NCBI RefSeq assembly: GCF_004116265.1
Contig: NZ_QOUX01000001.1
Span: 372,001-436,000 of the forward strand
Direction of reading: 5' to 3'
From: Anaerobacillus alkaliphilus
GTDB taxonomy: Bacteria; Bacillota; Bacilli; Bacillales; Anaerobacillaceae
Length of the DNA stretch: 64,000 bases
Below the pieces are notes generated by a model, which saw nothing but the letters and a program-made list of their open reading frames with translations, had not been told where the DNA came from and ran no database searches. Below are positions 6,769 through 14,933 of this stretch, one piece after another. Each line of letters starts with the position of its first letter. The stretch's first letter is position 1. The translations under genes and the position numbers were made by a program.

Positions 6769-8096
6769 AATTAATTGTTATTGGTGGGGTAGCGGCAGGA
6801 ATGTCCGCTGCCTCTAAATTAAAGCGAATAAATAGTGATGCCGAAGTTGTCGTTTATGAAAAAGGAACCTTTTTGTCTTATGGAGCTTGTGGGTTACCGT
6901 ACTATGTCTCTGGTGAGAATGATGACTACACGAAAATGATTGCTAGAACAAAAGAACAATTTGAAGCGCAGGGGATGACTATTCATGTGCGCCATGAAAT
7001 TGTCAAAGTAGTTCCAGAGAAAAAGCAAGTGATGGTCAAAGACTTAGACAAGGGAAATTACTTTCTCGACTCATATGATCAGTTAATGATTGCCACTGGT
7101 ACGATACCTGTTGTTCCACCCTTCCCTGGGAAAGACTTAGCGAATATTCATGTTTTGAAAACATTGGAAGACGGTATTCTCTTAAAACAAGTGTCAGAAA
7201 AGAAGGAAATCCAAGATGTTGTCATAGTAGGTGGCGGATATATTGGGATCGAAGTTGCTGAAGCAATGGTACGTTTAGGAAAGCGAGTTCGAGTGATCGA
7301 GTTAGGTACTCGTATCCTGCAAACCTTTGATCAAGAAATTACTGATTTAGCTGAGGAAGAGCTGAGAAAACAAGGTGTTGCGTTAACATTGGGGGAAAAA
7401 GTTGAGTCATTTATTGGAACTACTAGTGTCGAAAAAGTAAAAACGGATCGTGGAACTTATCCTGCTGATCTGGTGCTTCTCTCAATCGGGGTTAAACCTG
7501 CAACGAAATTCCTTGAGGGATCTGGAATAGCCCTTGCAGAAAATGGAGCCATTATCATTGATCGCGAAATGCGTACGAACCATGCTGATATCTATGCAGC
7601 TGGGGATTGTGCACAGGTCTATCACAAGGTTATGGAAGAAAATCGCTTTATTCCTTTAGGGACAAATGCAAATAAGTGCGGAAGAATTGCAGGTACGAAC
7701 CTAGCCGGTGGTCGCGAAAAGTATATTGGAACACTTGGAAGTGCTGCAATTAAAATTTTTAATCTTGAATTAGGAAGAACGGGCATGTCTGAACAAGATG
7801 CGAAAGATTTTGCCATTGATTATACAACAGTTACGGTCCGGAGTGCTGATCATCCAGGCTACTACCCAAATCAAACACCGATTTGGATCAAACTAATTTG
7901 TGAAAAGCGAACAAAACGGATTTTAGGAGCTCAAGCCATCGGTGAGAAGGGTGTTGTCCTTCGGATAGATGTATTTGCAGTAGCTATTCATAATAATATG
8001 CCTGCAGATGAATTAGGGATGACCGATTTATGCTATGCGCCCCCGTTTGCTGGAGTATGGGATGCGATTCATATTGCTTGTAATGCGGTTAAATGA
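6765..8096 (+). CDS. CoA-disulfide reductase / NADH oxidase-like FAD flavoprotein
   Basis: 443 aa pyridine nucleotide-disulfide oxidoreductase of the single-cysteine group. Seen: FAD-binding IGGVAAGMSAASKL (6-19), active-site Cys42 in SYGACGLPYYVSG, NAD(P)H-binding GGGYIGIEVAEAM, and AAGDCAQV near the second FAD contact. One Cys rather than the CxxxxC pair places it with CoA-disulfide reductases, NADH oxidases and NADH-dependent persulfide reductases. At the end of the BMC operon it could regenerate free CoA-SH or NAD+ needed by the aldehyde dehydrogenase, filling the place usually held by an alcohol dehydrogenase such as PduQ, which is absent here. No encapsulation helix is apparent, so it may act in the cytosol. 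Confidence 0.85.
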   Translation: MKLIVIGGVAAGMSAASKLKRINSDAEVVVYEKGTFLSYGACGLPYYVSGENDDYTKMIARTKEQFEAQGMTIHVRHEIVKVVPEKKQVMVKDLDKGNYFLDSYDQLMIATGTIPVVPPFPGKDLANIHVLKTLEDGILLKQVSEKKEIQDVVIVGGGYIGIEVAEAMVRLGKRVRVIELGTRILQTFDQEITDLAEEELRKQGVALTLGEKVESFIGTTSVEKVKTDRGTYPADLVLLSIGVKPATKFLEGSGIALAENGAIIIDREMRTNHADIYAAGDCAQVYHKVMEENRFIPLGTNANKCGRIAGTNLAGGREKYIGTLGSAAIKIFNLELGRTGMSEQDAKDFAIDYTTVTVRSADHPGYYPNQTPIWIKLICEKRTKRILGAQAIGEKGVVLRIDVFAVAIHNNMPADELGMTDLCYAPPFAGVWDAIHIACNAVK

Positions 8097-8100
8097 AAAG

Positions 8101-8420
8101 ACAATTTTGAATTATGAATTATGAATTATGAATTATGAATTATGAATTGAAATGTAGAATGTAGAATGCAAAATGTAGAATGTAAAAAAAACAATTATGA
8201 ATTATGAATTATGAATTGAAATGTAGAATGTAGAATGCAAAATGTAGAATGTAAAAAAAAACAATTATGAATTATGAGTTATGAATTGAAATGCAGAATG
8301 TAAAATGCAAGATGTAGAATTAATAAGGAATGAAAAATGTAATAGGTTGTGGGGTTGGCTTGGCTTCGAAGAGATACCCACACCAATTCTACATTTTACA
8401 TTCATAATTCTACATTGCTT
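8101..8420. repeat. Low-complexity repeat block of AATTATG and AATGTAGA units
   Basis: The stretch between the flavoprotein and the CoA-transferase holds no gene. It consists of runs of a 7-bp unit (aattatg, five in a row at 8109-8148) alternating with blocks built from aatgtagaatg/aatgcaaaatgtag. The composite unit of about 75 bp occurs three times (near 8109, 8190 and 8265) with small changes. At 8385-8416 the same words occur in reverse complement (tctacattttacattcat), so the block can fold back on itself. It looks like slipped-strand expanded DNA and could also end or pause transcription between the two operon parts. Confidence 0.8.
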
Positions 8421-8438
8421 TTCAAGGGTGGTGTATGT

Positions 8439-9266
8439 TTGAGTAAGGTTATGTCATTAAAGGACGCAGTCAGTTTAGTCAACGATGGGGATACAATTGC
8501 GATTGGTGGTAATGTACTTCATCGTGCGCCAATGGCAGCTGTTAGGGAGATAATTAGACAGGAAAAGAAACTGCTTAAGCTGGTAAAAACCGCGGGGGCA
8601 CATGATATTGATCTTTTATGTGCAATGGATTGTGTTGAAACGGTAGATGCTGGTTTTGTTAGTTATGAGTCTAAGTATGGGTTAGCCACACATTACCGAA
8701 AAGCAGTGGAGCAAGGGAATGTAAGAGCAAATGAGCATGCTTGTTATACAGTTATCTGCTCTTTACGTGCGGCAACGATGAATGTCCCATTTATGCCTGT
8801 TCATGGTTTAAATGCAGGTGACCTACTTCTAGAGAATGATTACTTTGTTGTAGTGGAAGACCCGTTTAGTGGGACGCCGGTGACTTTAGTGAAAGCAATT
8901 GTCCCTGATGTAGCTTTTATTCATGTTCAAGAATGTGATCAACAGGGAAATGCAAGGATTGTCGGCCCTAAATTTGAAGATGTACTCATTAGTCGTGCTG
9001 CTAAACAAGTAATCATTACGACTGAACAAATTGTACCAGAAAGCAGAATGAAGCTTTTAAAAGACCAAATCGATATTCCAGGATTTTTAGTTTCAGCAGT
9101 AGTAAAAACTCCACAGGGGGCGGCACCTACTTCATGTTACCAAAAATATGAGGTTGATGATCGGTCGTTGCAGTCATTTATGGCTCAAAAAAACAAAGAT
9201 GAACTAATCTCCTACCTCCAAAGTTATGAGAAAAAAGATTACTCTGGGGGTACAAAGCTATGGTAA
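8439..9266 (+). CDS. CoA-transferase family I, alpha subunit (glutaconate CoA-transferase-like)
   Basis: About 275 aa when started at TTG 8439, which follows GGGTGGTG (8426-8433). The reading frame stays open upstream, but that part is translated from the repeat block, so earlier starts are rejected; ATG 8451 is the alternative. Family features: VMSLKDAVSLVNDGDTIAIG at the start, the GGNVLHRAPMAAV segment, and VAFIHVQECDQQGNARI. It moves CoA between acids together with the next gene (7-nt overlap). In the BMC setting it may take CoA from a (methylthio)acyl-CoA or supply an acceptor, but it could equally belong to an independent acid-degradation function; substrate unknown. Confidence 0.82.
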   Translation: MSKVMSLKDAVSLVNDGDTIAIGGNVLHRAPMAAVREIIRQEKKLLKLVKTAGAHDIDLLCAMDCVETVDAGFVSYESKYGLATHYRKAVEQGNVRANEHACYTVICSLRAATMNVPFMPVHGLNAGDLLLENDYFVVVEDPFSGTPVTLVKAIVPDVAFIHVQECDQQGNARIVGPKFEDVLISRAAKQVIITTEQIVPESRMKLLKDQIDIPGFLVSAVVKTPQGAAPTSCYQKYEVDDRSLQSFMAQKNKDELISYLQSYEKKDYSGGTKLW

Positions 9267-9985
9267 ACCAGCAATATCGAGCGAGTGATATGATGACATG
9301 CGCGATTGCGAACTTACTAAATGATGGTGAAACGGTTTTTCATGGTGTTTCTTCCCATTTACCAATGATCGCAATGATGTTGGCAAAAAGATTACATGCG
9401 CCTAATTTAGTGCACTTAAATATCCCAGGCGGTGTAAACCCTTCCTCAGTTACTCAAGCGTCGTACTCATCGGCTGGTGCGGACCTTTTTTCAGGAGCAG
9501 AGTCATATTTCCCTTTAGAGGAAGTCTTTGATTTGTCGATGCGTGGAAGGTTAGATGTGGCTTTCTTAAGTGGAATACAGTTTGATCTTCATGGCAATAT
9601 TAATGCATCTGTCGTTGGAAGCTATCAAAAGCCAAAAGTCCGATTGCCTGGTGGTGCAGGAAGTGCGGTGTTAATCCCAACAGCCAAAAAAGCAATCATT
9701 TGGCGAACTAAACATGATAAACGAACGTTCGTTGAAAATGTAGATTTCATCACTACCCGAGGGAACTTATGGAAGATCGTTACCCCACTTTGTATTTTTC
9801 AGTACAAAGCAGGAAAGCTTCATTTAGATAGGATCCAACCAACTTCTTCATTAGAAGAGGTTAAAGCCAATACTGGCTTTGAGTTATCCTATGATGAAAT
9901 AAAGTATACAAATGCACCGACAGAAAAAGAATTGTCGTTGTTAAAGAAAATTGACCCGTTTGACTATCGTTCAATTGAATTTTAG
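9260..9985 (+). CDS. CoA-transferase family I, beta subunit
   Basis: 241 aa partner of the previous subunit, starting inside its last codons. Family segments: DMMTCAIANLLNDGETVFHG, DVAFLSGIQFDLHGNINASV and the glycine-rich RLPGGAGSAVLIP. In classic family I enzymes a catalytic Glu sits in an ENG-like motif early in this subunit; here the corresponding stretch reads LNIPGGVNPS and I see no obvious Glu, as in the IpdAB ring-hydrolase branch, so the pair may be a hydrolase-like relative rather than a true transferase. That alignment is by eye. A terminator follows immediately. Confidence 0.8.
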   Translation: MVNQQYRASDMMTCAIANLLNDGETVFHGVSSHLPMIAMMLAKRLHAPNLVHLNIPGGVNPSSVTQASYSSAGADLFSGAESYFPLEEVFDLSMRGRLDVAFLSGIQFDLHGNINASVVGSYQKPKVRLPGGAGSAVLIPTAKKAIIWRTKHDKRTFVENVDFITTRGNLWKIVTPLCIFQYKAGKLHLDRIQPTSSLEEVKANTGFELSYDEIKYTNAPTEKELSLLKKIDPFDYRSIEF

Positions 9986-9986
9986 G

Positions 9987-10019
9987 AGTGGCTCGTCGAG
10001 GTTTGGACGAGCCACTTTT
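9987..10019 (+). terminator. Rho-independent terminator of the BMC/CoA-transferase operon
   Basis: An 11-bp perfect stem agtggctcgtc / gacgagccact (9987-9997 and 10006-10016) is followed by tttt. It starts 2 nt after the CoA-transferase stop codon and marks the end of the operon. Confidence 0.85.
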
Positions 10020-10106
10020 GCGTAAATGGGTAAATATGGATTGCTGAAGTTTGTGGTAGATAGACATAATAACTATGTATCAATATTGAAAGGGTGGGAT
10101 GTTATT

Positions 10107-10799
10107 ATGTCATTAGAATGGTTTGATCGAGTTTGTAGCGAGATGCAAGACAACTTAGAGTCGATTTGCGAAGATTATGATGAATTAGGACATATGCGTA
10201 TTGACAGAGCTGCTAAACACCCAAAAATTGAATTCTTTGTAGAATTTGAGGATGAAGATCGTGAGGTTTTTAGTACTTTATTCTTTGATCCGCATAACGA
10301 AGAGTTTTACATGGAAGAATTCGATTTAACAACAGGTGAAACATTTCGGCAAATTCTTCCTGATATTGAAGAAATCCTGGATGCGGTTCATGAAACGTTC
10401 CATAACTTTATGGACAATGAACTTGAAGATATTGAGGAAGATGACGAAGATATCTATGATGAAGACGATGAAGATATCTATGATGATGATGATGACATAG
10501 ATGATGAAGAACAAGTATATACTGATGGCGGAGAATATGATGTAATCGTTGATGTGGAATGGACAACGCCTGAAGTATTGGCCTACTCATACTTAGATGA
10601 AGTGGAAGTAACCTATAAATTTGGCGTAGTGAAAGAAACTGGCGACGGAATTCTTCATAGAGTTAATCGTATTTATACAGAAGACGATGAAATGATTGAA
10701 GATGAAACAAACTTTATTTTTAGCAAAGAAGAAGCGGGCGCGATTATAGAGTTAATTGAAAATAACATGGATGTTATGGAAGGCTTTGACCCGTCATAA
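10107..10799 (+). CDS. Highly acidic protein of unknown function
   Basis: About 230 aa. AGGGTGGGA at 10091-10099 fits ATG 10107; the frame continues upstream to 10026 but without a ribosome-binding site. An N-terminal globular part (SLEWFDRVCSEMQDN..., to about 100) is followed by a run dominated by Asp/Glu (about residues 106-138, EDIYDEDDEDIYDDDDD) and a second folded part (YDVIVDVEWTTPEVLAYSYL). The Asp-run is encoded by gat-rich repeats and may vary in length. No domain recognised. It has its own terminator and looks monocistronic. Confidence 0.8.
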   Translation: MSLEWFDRVCSEMQDNLESICEDYDELGHMRIDRAAKHPKIEFFVEFEDEDREVFSTLFFDPHNEEFYMEEFDLTTGETFRQILPDIEEILDAVHETFHNFMDNELEDIEEDDEDIYDEDDEDIYDDDDDIDDEEQVYTDGGEYDVIVDVEWTTPEVLAYSYLDEVEVTYKFGVVKETGDGILHRVNRIYTEDDEMIEDETNFIFSKEEAGAIIELIENNMDVMEGFDPS

Positions 10800-10804
10800 T
10801 TGGC

Positions 10805-10832
10805 AAGCTCCCGATTCGGGGGCTTTTTCTTT
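10805..10832 (+). terminator. Terminator after the acidic protein gene
   Basis: Stem aagctccc / gggggctt with a short loop (10805-10824), then a T-rich tail. It separates the acidic protein gene from the ABC exporter operon. Confidence 0.8.
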
Positions 10833-10930
10833 TCCAATAACTGCAGGGTTTATTGTTTGAATATTTTGTTCATTGGATTTAAACTAATAAGATCAGTTAA
10901 ACATAGAAATTACAGTTTCTGGGGGAATTC

Positions 10931-12661
10931 ATGTTAAAGGTATTTTCGTTTTTAAAATCTTATAAAAAGCCAATATATATCGCATTATTTTTAATGCTTG
11001 TGGAATTGTTTGTAGAGCTTTGGCATCCGCTATTAATGGCAAAAATTATCGATGATGGAATTCTAAAAAATGATTTATCTGTCGTTCTTACATGGGGCGG
11101 TATTATGTTGGGATTGTCCTTTGTAGGATTTGCTGCTGGAATTATTAATTCATTTTATGCTGCACACGTAAGTCAAGGATTTGGGTATGACGTAAGGAAA
11201 AGCTTGTTTGATAAAGTACAGTCGTTTTCCTTTGCAAATCTTAATCGATTTCCGACCTCTTCGTTAATCACGAGATTAACGAATGATGTTACACAGCTTC
11301 AAGGGTTAGTTTTTATGGGCTTACGAATTATGGCTAGAGCACCTTTACTCGTTATTGGTGGAGTGGTTATGGCGTTAATTGTAAATTGGCAGTTGGCGTT
11401 AATATTAGTTGTCACAATGCCTTTAATGTTTCTGTTTATGGTCTGGTTGATGGGGAGAGGGGTAACTCTATTTCGGATTGTCCAAGACAAATTAGACTCT
11501 GTGAATAGTGTTATGCGTGAAAACTTGTCAGGGATGAGATTAATAAAAGCGTTTCTAAGAAAATCCCATGAACAAAATCGATTTGCAAAATCAAGTACTG
11601 AACTGAAAGATCAAACGATAAAAGCTCTAAGGCTTATTGAATTAACAATGCCAGTCCTTTTATTAGTAATGAATATTAGCATATTAGTGATTTTATGGTT
11701 TGGAAGCTTTCAAGTAACGGCGAATAATGCAAATATCGGAGAAATAGTGGCACTAGTTAATTATGCGACAAGAATTATGTTTGCTTTTTCGGTCTTTTCA
11801 TTTCTATTAATGAATCTTGCTCGAGCAAAGGCGTCTTCTACTAGGATAGTTGAAGTACTAGAGGCTGATGTAGATTTAGTTGATGGTGCTGGATCGTCTT
11901 TACAAGAGGAGTTAATAAGAGGACACGTAAGGTTTGATGATGTATCTTTCCAATATCCTGATACGAAAGAAAATGTACTAATGAATATAAGCTTTGAAGC
12001 GAGATCTGGAGAAACTGTGGCTCTTCTTGGTGCTACTGGTTCAGGAAAAACATCGTTGTTTCAACTAATTCCTCGACTTTACGATGTGTCAAAAGGGACT
12101 GTTACGCTAGACGGCGAGGATATAAGAAAATTTAAATTAACTTCATTACGAAATAACATTGGTTTTGTTCCACAAGAAGCCCGTCTTTTTACAGGGACAG
12201 TCCGTGAAAATATTTGCTGGGGCAAGGAAGGTGCTTCTATGGAAGAAATAATAGAAGCGGCAAAGGCAGCACAGATACATGAAACCATTGTCAAACTACC
12301 AAATCAATATGAGACAATCATTGGTCAAAAAGGTGTAAATCTTTCAGGTGGTCAGAAACAGCGGGTATCCATTGCAAGAGCATTAATTCGCAAACCGAAA
12401 ATTTTATTGTTAGATGATAGTACGAGTGCGTTAGACTTACAAACGGAGCAGAAGATTTTAGAAGCGATTCGTGACCTCTCGTGTACGACCCTTATCATTA
12501 CACAAAAAATAAGTACAGTAATGGCTGCTGATAAAATCTTATTGCTTGAGGATGGCCGTATTGTTGCTGAAGGAGAACATGATAAGCTACTGCAAACAAG
12601 TGAGTTGTATCAGAAGATCTACGACTCACAGCAGTTAGAGGAGGTGGCAAGTCATGGCTAA
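10931..12661 (+). CDS. Heterodimeric multidrug-type ABC exporter, subunit with degenerate ATPase site
   Basis: 576 aa half-exporter: six membrane segments (about 1-310) and a nucleotide-binding domain. Walker A is GATGSGKT and the signature LSGGQKQR is canonical, but the residue after Walker B is Asp (LLLDDSTSALD) where catalysis needs Glu, and the H-loop reads ITQKIS with Gln for His. This is the pattern of the BmrC/YfiB-like partner of heterodimeric exporters, which contributes its signature to the active site formed with the other subunit's Walker motifs. The 3' end overlaps the partner gene by 8 nt. Likely exports hydrophobic compounds; substrate unknown. Confidence 0.9.
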   Translation: MLKVFSFLKSYKKPIYIALFLMLVELFVELWHPLLMAKIIDDGILKNDLSVVLTWGGIMLGLSFVGFAAGIINSFYAAHVSQGFGYDVRKSLFDKVQSFSFANLNRFPTSSLITRLTNDVTQLQGLVFMGLRIMARAPLLVIGGVVMALIVNWQLALILVVTMPLMFLFMVWLMGRGVTLFRIVQDKLDSVNSVMRENLSGMRLIKAFLRKSHEQNRFAKSSTELKDQTIKALRLIELTMPVLLLVMNISILVILWFGSFQVTANNANIGEIVALVNYATRIMFAFSVFSFLLMNLARAKASSTRIVEVLEADVDLVDGAGSSLQEELIRGHVRFDDVSFQYPDTKENVLMNISFEARSGETVALLGATGSGKTSLFQLIPRLYDVSKGTVTLDGEDIRKFKLTSLRNNIGFVPQEARLFTGTVRENICWGKEGASMEEIIEAAKAAQIHETIVKLPNQYETIIGQKGVNLSGGQKQRVSIARALIRKPKILLLDDSTSALDLQTEQKILEAIRDLSCTTLIITQKISTVMAADKILLLEDGRIVAEGEHDKLLQTSELYQKIYDSQQLEEVASHG

Positions 12662-14438
12662 ACAAACAAAGACAAACAGTAAGCAGCCGCCAAAAAAAAG
12701 TAGAGATATCACAGGTACGGTTATACGGATCTGGAGTTACCTAGCTGAAAAAAAAGCACTACTTACTTTCGTTTTGGTGTTGGTTTTTATTAGTGTTGCT
12801 CTATCTTTACTTGGACCATATTTGATTGGTTATGCGATTGATGAATATATCATCCCAAGAAATAGTGACGGATTTTTTAGGCTCTTAGTGTTTTTAGCGA
12901 TTGTTTATCTGGTGAATTCTGTAGCCATTTGGTTACATAACTACTACATGATTAGTATCGCTCAAACGACCGTTTACAAAATGCGGGAACATTTGTTTAG
13001 CCATTTACACCGTTTGCCAATTAGTTACTTTGATCGAAAGCAACACGGTGAGCTAATGAGTAGATTAACAAATGATATGGAAAATGTCAGCCGTACCTTA
13101 AATAGTTCGGTTATACAGATTTTTTCTAGTCTTCTGACGCTTATTGGGACAGTCGCTTTTATGATTTATCTTAGTCCGCTTTTAACCTTAATAACCCTAA
13201 CGATCATACCGTTACTTTATTATGGAATGAAATGGATTACTGCGAGGACGAAAAAATATTTTCGTGAACAACAACGTAATTTAGGTTCAATGAATGGATT
13301 TATTGAAGAAACGATTTCTGGTCAGAGTGTTGTAAAAACATTCTCCCAGGAAGAAAGAATGACTGAACAATTTCTAGAACGGAACGAGCAGCTGAGGAAA
13401 TCGGGCTACTGGGCACAAGCCTATTCAGGCTTTATTCCAAAGCTAATGAACGTACTAAACAATTTAAGCTTTGCAATTATCGCCTTAGCAGGTGGAATAC
13501 TTGCTCTTAATGACTTAGTCTCAATTGGTATTATCGTTACGTTTACCCAATATTCAAGGCAATTTACTCGGCCATTAAATGACCTCGCCAATCAATACAA
13601 CACACTTCTTTCGGCAGTTGCAGGTGCAGAACGTGTTTTCGAGGTCATGGACGAAGAAAAAGAAGAGGTTAAAACAGATTTAGCCGAGCTTGAAGATGTA
13701 ACGGGAAATGTAGAATTCGATCATGTGTCGTTCTCTTACAATCACGAAGGTCAAACAATTACCGATATCTCGTTTCAAGCTAAGGCTGGTGAAACTGTTG
13801 CTCTTGTTGGGCCAACTGGAGCAGGGAAGACGACAGTCATCAATTTGCTAAGTCGTTTTTATGATCCTGTAGCAGGGTCAATTACTATCGACGGACAGGA
13901 TATATCAACGGTTAGTCGTAAAAGTCTGAGACAACACTTAGGATTTGTGCTCCAGGATCCATTTTTATTCGAAGGCAGCATTCTCGAAAACATCCGCTAT
14001 GGAGATTTACATGCAAGTGATGAAGCTGTGATGGAGGCGGCAAAACAGGCCAATGCTCATTCCTTTATTATGAAACTTCCAAAAGGCTATGATACAGTAT
14101 TATCTCAGGATGGTGGCGGTATCAGCCAAGGACAGAAACAATTGCTTTCAATTGCTAGAGCAATTCTTTCACGTCCGAAAATATTAATTTTAGACGAAGC
14201 AACGAGTAGCATTGACACCATTACCGAAATTAAAATTCAAGAAGCCCTTGCAAGATTAATGGAAGGGCGGACTAGTTTTGTCATTGCTCATCGTTTAAAT
14301 ACGATCCAGCAAGCTGATCAAATAATTGTTCTACATGAAGGGAAAATGATCGAAAAAGGGACACACCAATCGCTACTTAAAGAGAAAAACTTTTACTATG
14401 AACTTTATCATGGACACTTAAAAAATGATGCGATGTAA
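12654..14438 (+). CDS. Heterodimeric multidrug-type ABC exporter, subunit with catalytic Walker B
   Basis: 594 aa partner subunit (BmrD/YfiC-like). A basic Lys/Gln-rich cytosolic N-terminus (about 1-20) precedes six membrane segments. Walker A is GPTGAGKT, Walker B LILDEATSSID has the catalytic Glu and the H-loop FVIAHRLN the His, whereas its signature is the degenerate ISQGQKQL. The two subunits are thus complementary: one consensus and one degenerate ATP site. GAGGAGGTGG just upstream of the start lies inside the previous gene, indicating coupling. Confidence 0.92.
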   Translation: MAKQTKTNSKQPPKKSRDITGTVIRIWSYLAEKKALLTFVLVLVFISVALSLLGPYLIGYAIDEYIIPRNSDGFFRLLVFLAIVYLVNSVAIWLHNYYMISIAQTTVYKMREHLFSHLHRLPISYFDRKQHGELMSRLTNDMENVSRTLNSSVIQIFSSLLTLIGTVAFMIYLSPLLTLITLTIIPLLYYGMKWITARTKKYFREQQRNLGSMNGFIEETISGQSVVKTFSQEERMTEQFLERNEQLRKSGYWAQAYSGFIPKLMNVLNNLSFAIIALAGGILALNDLVSIGIIVTFTQYSRQFTRPLNDLANQYNTLLSAVAGAERVFEVMDEEKEEVKTDLAELEDVTGNVEFDHVSFSYNHEGQTITDISFQAKAGETVALVGPTGAGKTTVINLLSRFYDPVAGSITIDGQDISTVSRKSLRQHLGFVLQDPFLFEGSILENIRYGDLHASDEAVMEAAKQANAHSFIMKLPKGYDTVLSQDGGGISQGQKQLLSIARAILSRPKILILDEATSSIDTITEIKIQEALARLMEGRTSFVIAHRLNTIQQADQIIVLHEGKMIEKGTHQSLLKEKNFYYELYHGHLKNDAM

Positions 14439-14465
14439 ACAGCCTCCCGCTGGAGGCTGTTTTTA
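14439..14465 (+). terminator. Terminator after the ABC exporter operon
   Basis: Stem acagcctcc / ggaggctgt with a 4-nt loop, directly after the stop codon and followed by ttttt. Confidence 0.88.
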
Positions 14466-14486
14466 CGCCATTAAAGGAGAAGGAAT

Positions 14487-14933
14487 ATGACCTGGAAGAT
14501 CAAAACATATGAAGAATTAACAAAAGAGCAACTATACAACATTGTAAGAGAACGAATTAATATATTTGTTGTGGAACAAAACTGTCCTTACCCTGAACTT
14601 GATGATTTAGACCAAGGCTCTTTTCACCTGTTTTATGAAAAAGAAGGTGAGATCAGAGCATATTGTAGAATTTTACCTAAGGGCTTAAAGTATCAACAAG
14701 TGTCGATAGGACGAGTAATTGTAAAAGAGGAATATCGTCGTCAAGGGTTGGCATCAGAATTAATGAGAAATGCGATTACATTTGTCGAAGAAGAGCTTCA
14801 AGAACAACAAATTAAAATTCAGGCACAAGATCATTTACGAGAGTTCTATGGCTCATTTGGTTTCTCGCCTATTTCGGAAACCTATTTAGAAGATGGGATT
14901 CCCCATGTTGATATGATAGTAGGAGGTTTATAA
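14487..14933 (+). CDS. ElaA-like GNAT N-acetyltransferase
   Basis: 148 aa. Matches the ElaA branch of GNAT enzymes: early RINIFVVEQNCPYPELDDLD, the acetyl-CoA loop region VIVKEEYRRQGLASELM (R-x-x-G-x-A) and the terminal FYGSFGFSPISE...HVDM block. RBS AAGGAGAAGG lies upstream. The physiological acceptor of ElaA proteins is not established. It shares one base with the following peptidase start (TAATG), so it heads the four-gene operon 14487-18026. Confidence 0.88.
   Translation: MTWKIKTYEELTKEQLYNIVRERINIFVVEQNCPYPELDDLDQGSFHLFYEKEGEIRAYCRILPKGLKYQQVSIGRVIVKEEYRRQGLASELMRNAITFVEEELQEQQIKIQAQDHLREFYGSFGFSPISETYLEDGIPHVDMIVGGL

Noticed and set aside
8349-8438. Upstream part of the CoA-transferase alpha reading frame as protein
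   Set aside because: These ~30 codons come from the AATTCTACATT-type repeat DNA; a TTG with RBS at 8439 is the better start.
2-9985. Propanediol, ethanolamine, choline or fucose microcompartment
   Set aside because: No diol dehydratase, ammonia lyase, glycyl radical enzyme, or fucose/rhamnose isomerase or kinase is present; mtnK and mtnA define another substrate.
10326-10590. Minus-strand frames rich in Ile/His opposite the acidic protein
   Set aside because: Shadow of the GAT/GAA-rich Asp/Glu run on the plus strand.
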